DNA from: Anaerovirgula multivorans
GTDB lineage: Bacteria; Bacillota; Clostridia; Peptostreptococcales; Natronincolaceae
DNA length: 64,000 nucleotides
NCBI RefSeq assembly: GCF_900188145.1
Contig: NZ_FZOJ01000005.1
Location: 62,001 to 126,000, forward strand
Direction: 5' to 3'
The notes under the pieces are model-generated. The model worked only from the letters and a program-made list of their open reading frames with translations, did not search any database and was not told where the DNA came from. A program made the translations under genes and the position numbers. This document shows positions 61,768-64,000 of the stretch, one piece after another (within the stretch, counting starts at the first letter, position 1; each line of letters begins with the position of its first letter).

Positions 61768-62514
61768 ATTTTGCCTTTGTATATTGATTTCTCCAAAAAT
61801 CTCACAAATTAAAAGAGAATCATACCTAATTTCTCTAAGTTTTCTAAAAAAGTTTTTAAAATCAATAGATCCCTCTCCCAAAGGTAAATGTTGATCTTGG
61901 GCTCCATGATTATCATGAAGATGAATATAACGAAGACGCTGTCCATAGTATTCCACCCATGTAGTTATGTCACTTTTGCCTAGAGCATAGGCATGTCCTG
62001 TATCTAAACAAGCCCCTAAATAAGGGGAATTTACCGCATCAATGATATTTTTAATAAGCGATCCATCTTTATTATGTATATTCTCAATAACAGCTGTAAT
62101 TTTTAGGGTTTCAAATTCTTTAATGAACTCCTCCCAAAATATAATATTTTGTTGCAGCAGATAATCCTCATAGCCATTATATTCTTTTATAGGTTCATAA
62201 TCAGAATGTAAAATTACATATTTTGCATTTAAATTTTTAGCTACTGACAATACCTGACGATAGCGCTGCATACACACATCTCGAATCAAAGGATCAAAGC
62301 TGGTAGGATGCAAATCAATATATGGTCCATGTACTGATAAAATCCCTTTGTAATTTTTAAGCATAGTGTTGTACTTGTTGACCAAAGCATGGCGGTTTTT
62401 ACCTAAATTATCAGGCATAACAAAATCTTGAATTTCCAAGCATTGATATTCATTACGATAAAAATTAGGATTTTTACTGAATTTTTCTAAATATATGCCT
62501 GTACCAACCTTCAT
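61732..62514 (-). CDS. Sugar phosphate isomerase/epimerase-like TIM barrel protein
   Basis: The 260-residue protein starts at ATG 62514 behind AGGAGA; the frame is open further upstream but that part overlaps a palindrome and lacks a ribosome binding site. It belongs to the xylose isomerase-like/AP endonuclease 2 superfamily: LSVHGPYIDL, YVILHSDYEP, AVIENIHN, ACLDTGHAY, YIHLHDNHG and LICEIFG line up with the barrel's metal ligands (E, D/H, H, E). The specific substrate (sugar, inositol or damaged DNA) cannot be told; the pattern fits the endonuclease IV-like as well as the epimerase group. Confidence 0.85.
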   Translation of the reverse strand: MKVGTGIYLEKFSKNPNFYRNEYQCLEIQDFVMPDNLGKNRHALVNKYNTMLKNYKGILSVHGPYIDLHPTSFDPLIRDVCMQRYRQVLSVAKNLNAKYVILHSDYEPIKEYNGYEDYLLQQNIIFWEEFIKEFETLKITAVIENIHNKDGSLIKNIIDAVNSPYLGACLDTGHAYALGKSDITTWVEYYGQRLRYIHLHDNHGAQDQHLPLGEGSIDFKNFFRKLREIRYDSLLICEIFGEINIQRQNLKQLEHFMCNR

Positions 62515-62598
62515 AGCTATTCTCCTATTTTTTCTTTTTAGATTAACATATATTCCCTTGCATGTCAAAATTTTTGAAGGAGAAGTTTTTTTGAAAGT

Positions 62599-62645
62599 GG
62601 TTATCTTTCTATGGTTTAGAAAATCATTGAAAAGGTAACCTTTTG
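62599..62645. repeat. Palindrome related to the terminator at 58721
   Basis: GGTTATCTTTC...ATGGTTTAGAAAATCATTG...AAAAGGTAACC TTTTG. It shares its order of words (CTTTC, ATGGTTTA, TTGAAAGGTA) with 58721-58761. It lies upstream of a minus-strand gene and of a plus-strand ABC gene, where a terminator has no obvious gene to serve. Confidence 0.5.
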
Positions 62646-62769
62646 TCATTCAGTGTTTCTTTATTATTTCCACATGAACGCATTTAAGAGTTTAATTTGT
62701 TGATTATAGTGGTATAGTTTTAAAGAAGAAGAAATCAAGATAAGTATCATCATTACAAGGAGGACAGGA

Positions 62770-63675
62770 ATGTTAAAAATAAATAATGTGTCAAAAACCT
62801 ATTTAAAAAATCAAAAAGAGGCTTTAAAAAATATCAATTTAAATATAACAAAGGGAGAATTTACAGCACTATTAGGTCAAAATGGAGCAGGAAAAACCAC
62901 TTTGATCAATATACTAGCAGGGAATGTGAAAAAGACCCATGGCGAAGTAAAAATAGGAGGTTATGATTTAGAAAAGCAGGAATTAGAAACCAAGAAAATC
63001 ATTGGCATCGTTCCCCAGGAAATATCCTACGATCCCGCCTTTACAGTGGAGGAGCTTTTAAAAAAACAGTCGGGTTATTTTGGCTTGAAAAATAACAATG
63101 AATATATTGATGAGCTATTGGAGTCCTTAGCATTAAAGGATAAGAAGAAAGCTTATGGCAGAGAACTTTCTGGAGGAATGAAAAGGAGGCTGTTGATAGT
63201 AAAAGCCCTTGTTCATAAACCAGAAATTCTTATTTTAGATGAACCTACCGCGGGTGTAGATATAGAGCTAAGACATACGATGTATGAATTTCTAAGAAAA
63301 TTACACAAATCAGGGATGACTATTATATTGACCACCCATTATATAGAAGAAGCAGAAAAACTATGTAAACGGGTTATTGTAATAAATAATGGCTCCATTA
63401 TTGCAGATGAGCCAAAGGATAAGTTGTTGAAGGATTTTTCTAAAGAAATAAAAGTTGAAATTGATTTCGATTGGGAAGTAAATATAGCTGATTTCGAGTT
63501 TTTAAGTGAATATCATCCTAAAATAAAGGATAAAAGAAAAGTTTCCCTGAAAATTGACAAAAATGATTTGACAAAGATATTAGAGATGATCATGCAAAAG
63601 AATATGAAATTTGTAGATTTAAATATAGAAAAACAAAAGTTAGAAGACGTATATTTACAGTTAATCAGACGTTAG
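62770..63675 (+). CDS. ABC exporter ATP-binding protein
   Basis: The 301-residue protein starts at ATG behind AAGGAGGAC. Walker A is GQNGAGKTT, signature LSGGMKRRLLIVKAL, Walker B ILILDEPTAGVD, H-loop TTHYIEEAE. The C-terminal extension (about 215-300) is typical of ABC-2 drug or polymer exporters (CcmA/NatA-like). It pairs with the permease gene nine bases downstream. Confidence 0.95.
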   Translation: MLKINNVSKTYLKNQKEALKNINLNITKGEFTALLGQNGAGKTTLINILAGNVKKTHGEVKIGGYDLEKQELETKKIIGIVPQEISYDPAFTVEELLKKQSGYFGLKNNNEYIDELLESLALKDKKKAYGRELSGGMKRRLLIVKALVHKPEILILDEPTAGVDIELRHTMYEFLRKLHKSGMTIILTTHYIEEAEKLCKRVIVINNGSIIADEPKDKLLKDFSKEIKVEIDFDWEVNIADFEFLSEYHPKIKDKRKVSLKIDKNDLTKILEMIMQKNMKFVDLNIEKQKLEDVYLQLIRR

Positions 63676-63684
63676 GAGGATTCT

Positions 63685-64000
63685 ATGAATAAAAGTTTAA
63701 TATTTTACAATAAAATTGGTTTCATGACTTTACTCAAAAGGGAAATTCATAGATTTATGAAGGTTTCTGTTCAGACGATTCTTGCTCCATTGCTTTCAAA
63801 TATATTATATTTAGGTATTTTTGGAGGAATGCTGCAAACCAGGGAAGTGGGTATTGAAGGGATAAATTATCTTTACTTTCTTGTCCCAGGTCTAACTACC
63901 ATGGGGGCAATTCTTTCTGCCTTCCAAAATCCTGCATTTTCTATCATTGCACAAAAGTTTCAGAATACCGTGCAGGACTTGAACAGTTATCCTATTTCTG
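63685..64000 (+). CDS. ABC-2 type permease, 3' end outside window
   Basis: The frame from ATG 63685 (behind AGGAGG) is open to the right edge, 105 residues. It shows the N-terminal half of an ABC-2 membrane domain: MTLLKREIHRFMKVSVQTIL as amphipathic start, a first span around SNILYLGIFG, and INYLYFLVPGLTTMGAILSA. It forms the exporter with the ATPase upstream. Confidence 0.9.
   Translation, partial: MNKSLIFYNKIGFMTLLKREIHRFMKVSVQTILAPLLSNILYLGIFGGMLQTREVGIEGINYLYFLVPGLTTMGAILSAFQNPAFSIIAQKFQNTVQDLNSYPIS

Noticed and set aside
1-64000. CRISPR arrays, tRNA or rRNA genes, replication or attachment sites
   Set aside because: No regular spaced repeats and no recognisable tRNA, rRNA, integrase or origin sequences were seen on reading through.

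Overview
The window is low-GC DNA with Firmicutes/Clostridia features: strong GGAGG ribosome binding sites, many TTG and GTG starts, S-layer-homology (SLH) anchored giant proteins, class cobalamin riboswitches followed by Rho-independent terminators, and oxygen-sensitive Fe-S enzyme families. A strictly anaerobic clostridium of the Alkaliphilus/Natronincola type is a reasonable guess, but nothing here fixes the genus. No rRNA, tRNA or CRISPR array was seen.

Positions 1-36.7 kb form one large accessory locus that appears to be built around vitamin B12. Two cobalamin riboswitches (about 1383 and 18948) each end in a terminator. Five proteins join an alpha/alpha-toroid of the prenyltransferase/squalene-oxidase-repeat type and/or a DUF4430 domain (transcobalamin-like C-terminal family) to SLH anchors or a lipobox. 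The same two folds make up animal transcobalamin and intrinsic factor. These genes are 2-1282 (partial), 1987-6321, 6599-7390, 7820-15229, 29251-30657, 30696-32162 and 32234-36655. Between the two riboswitch units, on the minus strand, lies a nitrogenase-like pair: a NifH-NifD fusion (16591-18804) overlapping a NifK-like gene (15300-16625). The second riboswitch leads into a tightly overlapping operon (19403-30657) of membrane/exported proteins, a MoxR AAA+ ATPase, a DUF58 protein, a BatA-like protein, a large VWA protein and a DUF4430 lipoprotein. A small RNA element with a covarying hairpin overlapping a terminator occurs four times, each time upstream of a gene of this locus (1884, 6428, 7655, 19303). 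I do not recognise it as a known riboswitch.

Positions 36.7-40 kb are a decay zone: a tandem-hairpin element resembling an IS200/IS605 end, relics of two further toroid/SLH genes, the 3' part of an ECF transporter S component joined to a transposase fragment, and an apparently intact IS1634-type insertion sequence.

Positions 40-49.7 kb are a hexuronate catabolism locus: a GntR/FCD regulator with a repeated candidate operator, a DctPQM TRAP transporter, a YcxB-like protein, UxuA, an internally deleted UxuB-like reductase, a KdgF-like cupin, an MFS transporter and a YiaK-like dehydrogenase. Positions 49.8-50.5 kb hold HepT, IS630 and IstA-like debris.

Positions 50.6-64 kb contain a cupin, a Crp/Fnr regulator, a candidate Fur box in front of a 1350-residue activase-type Fe-S ATPase with a three-gene ABC importer, then a Nudix hydrolase, a GNAT protein, a geranylgeranyl-reductase-like flavoprotein, a broken small lipoprotein gene, a TIM-barrel epimerase-like protein, and an ABC exporter whose permease runs off the right edge.
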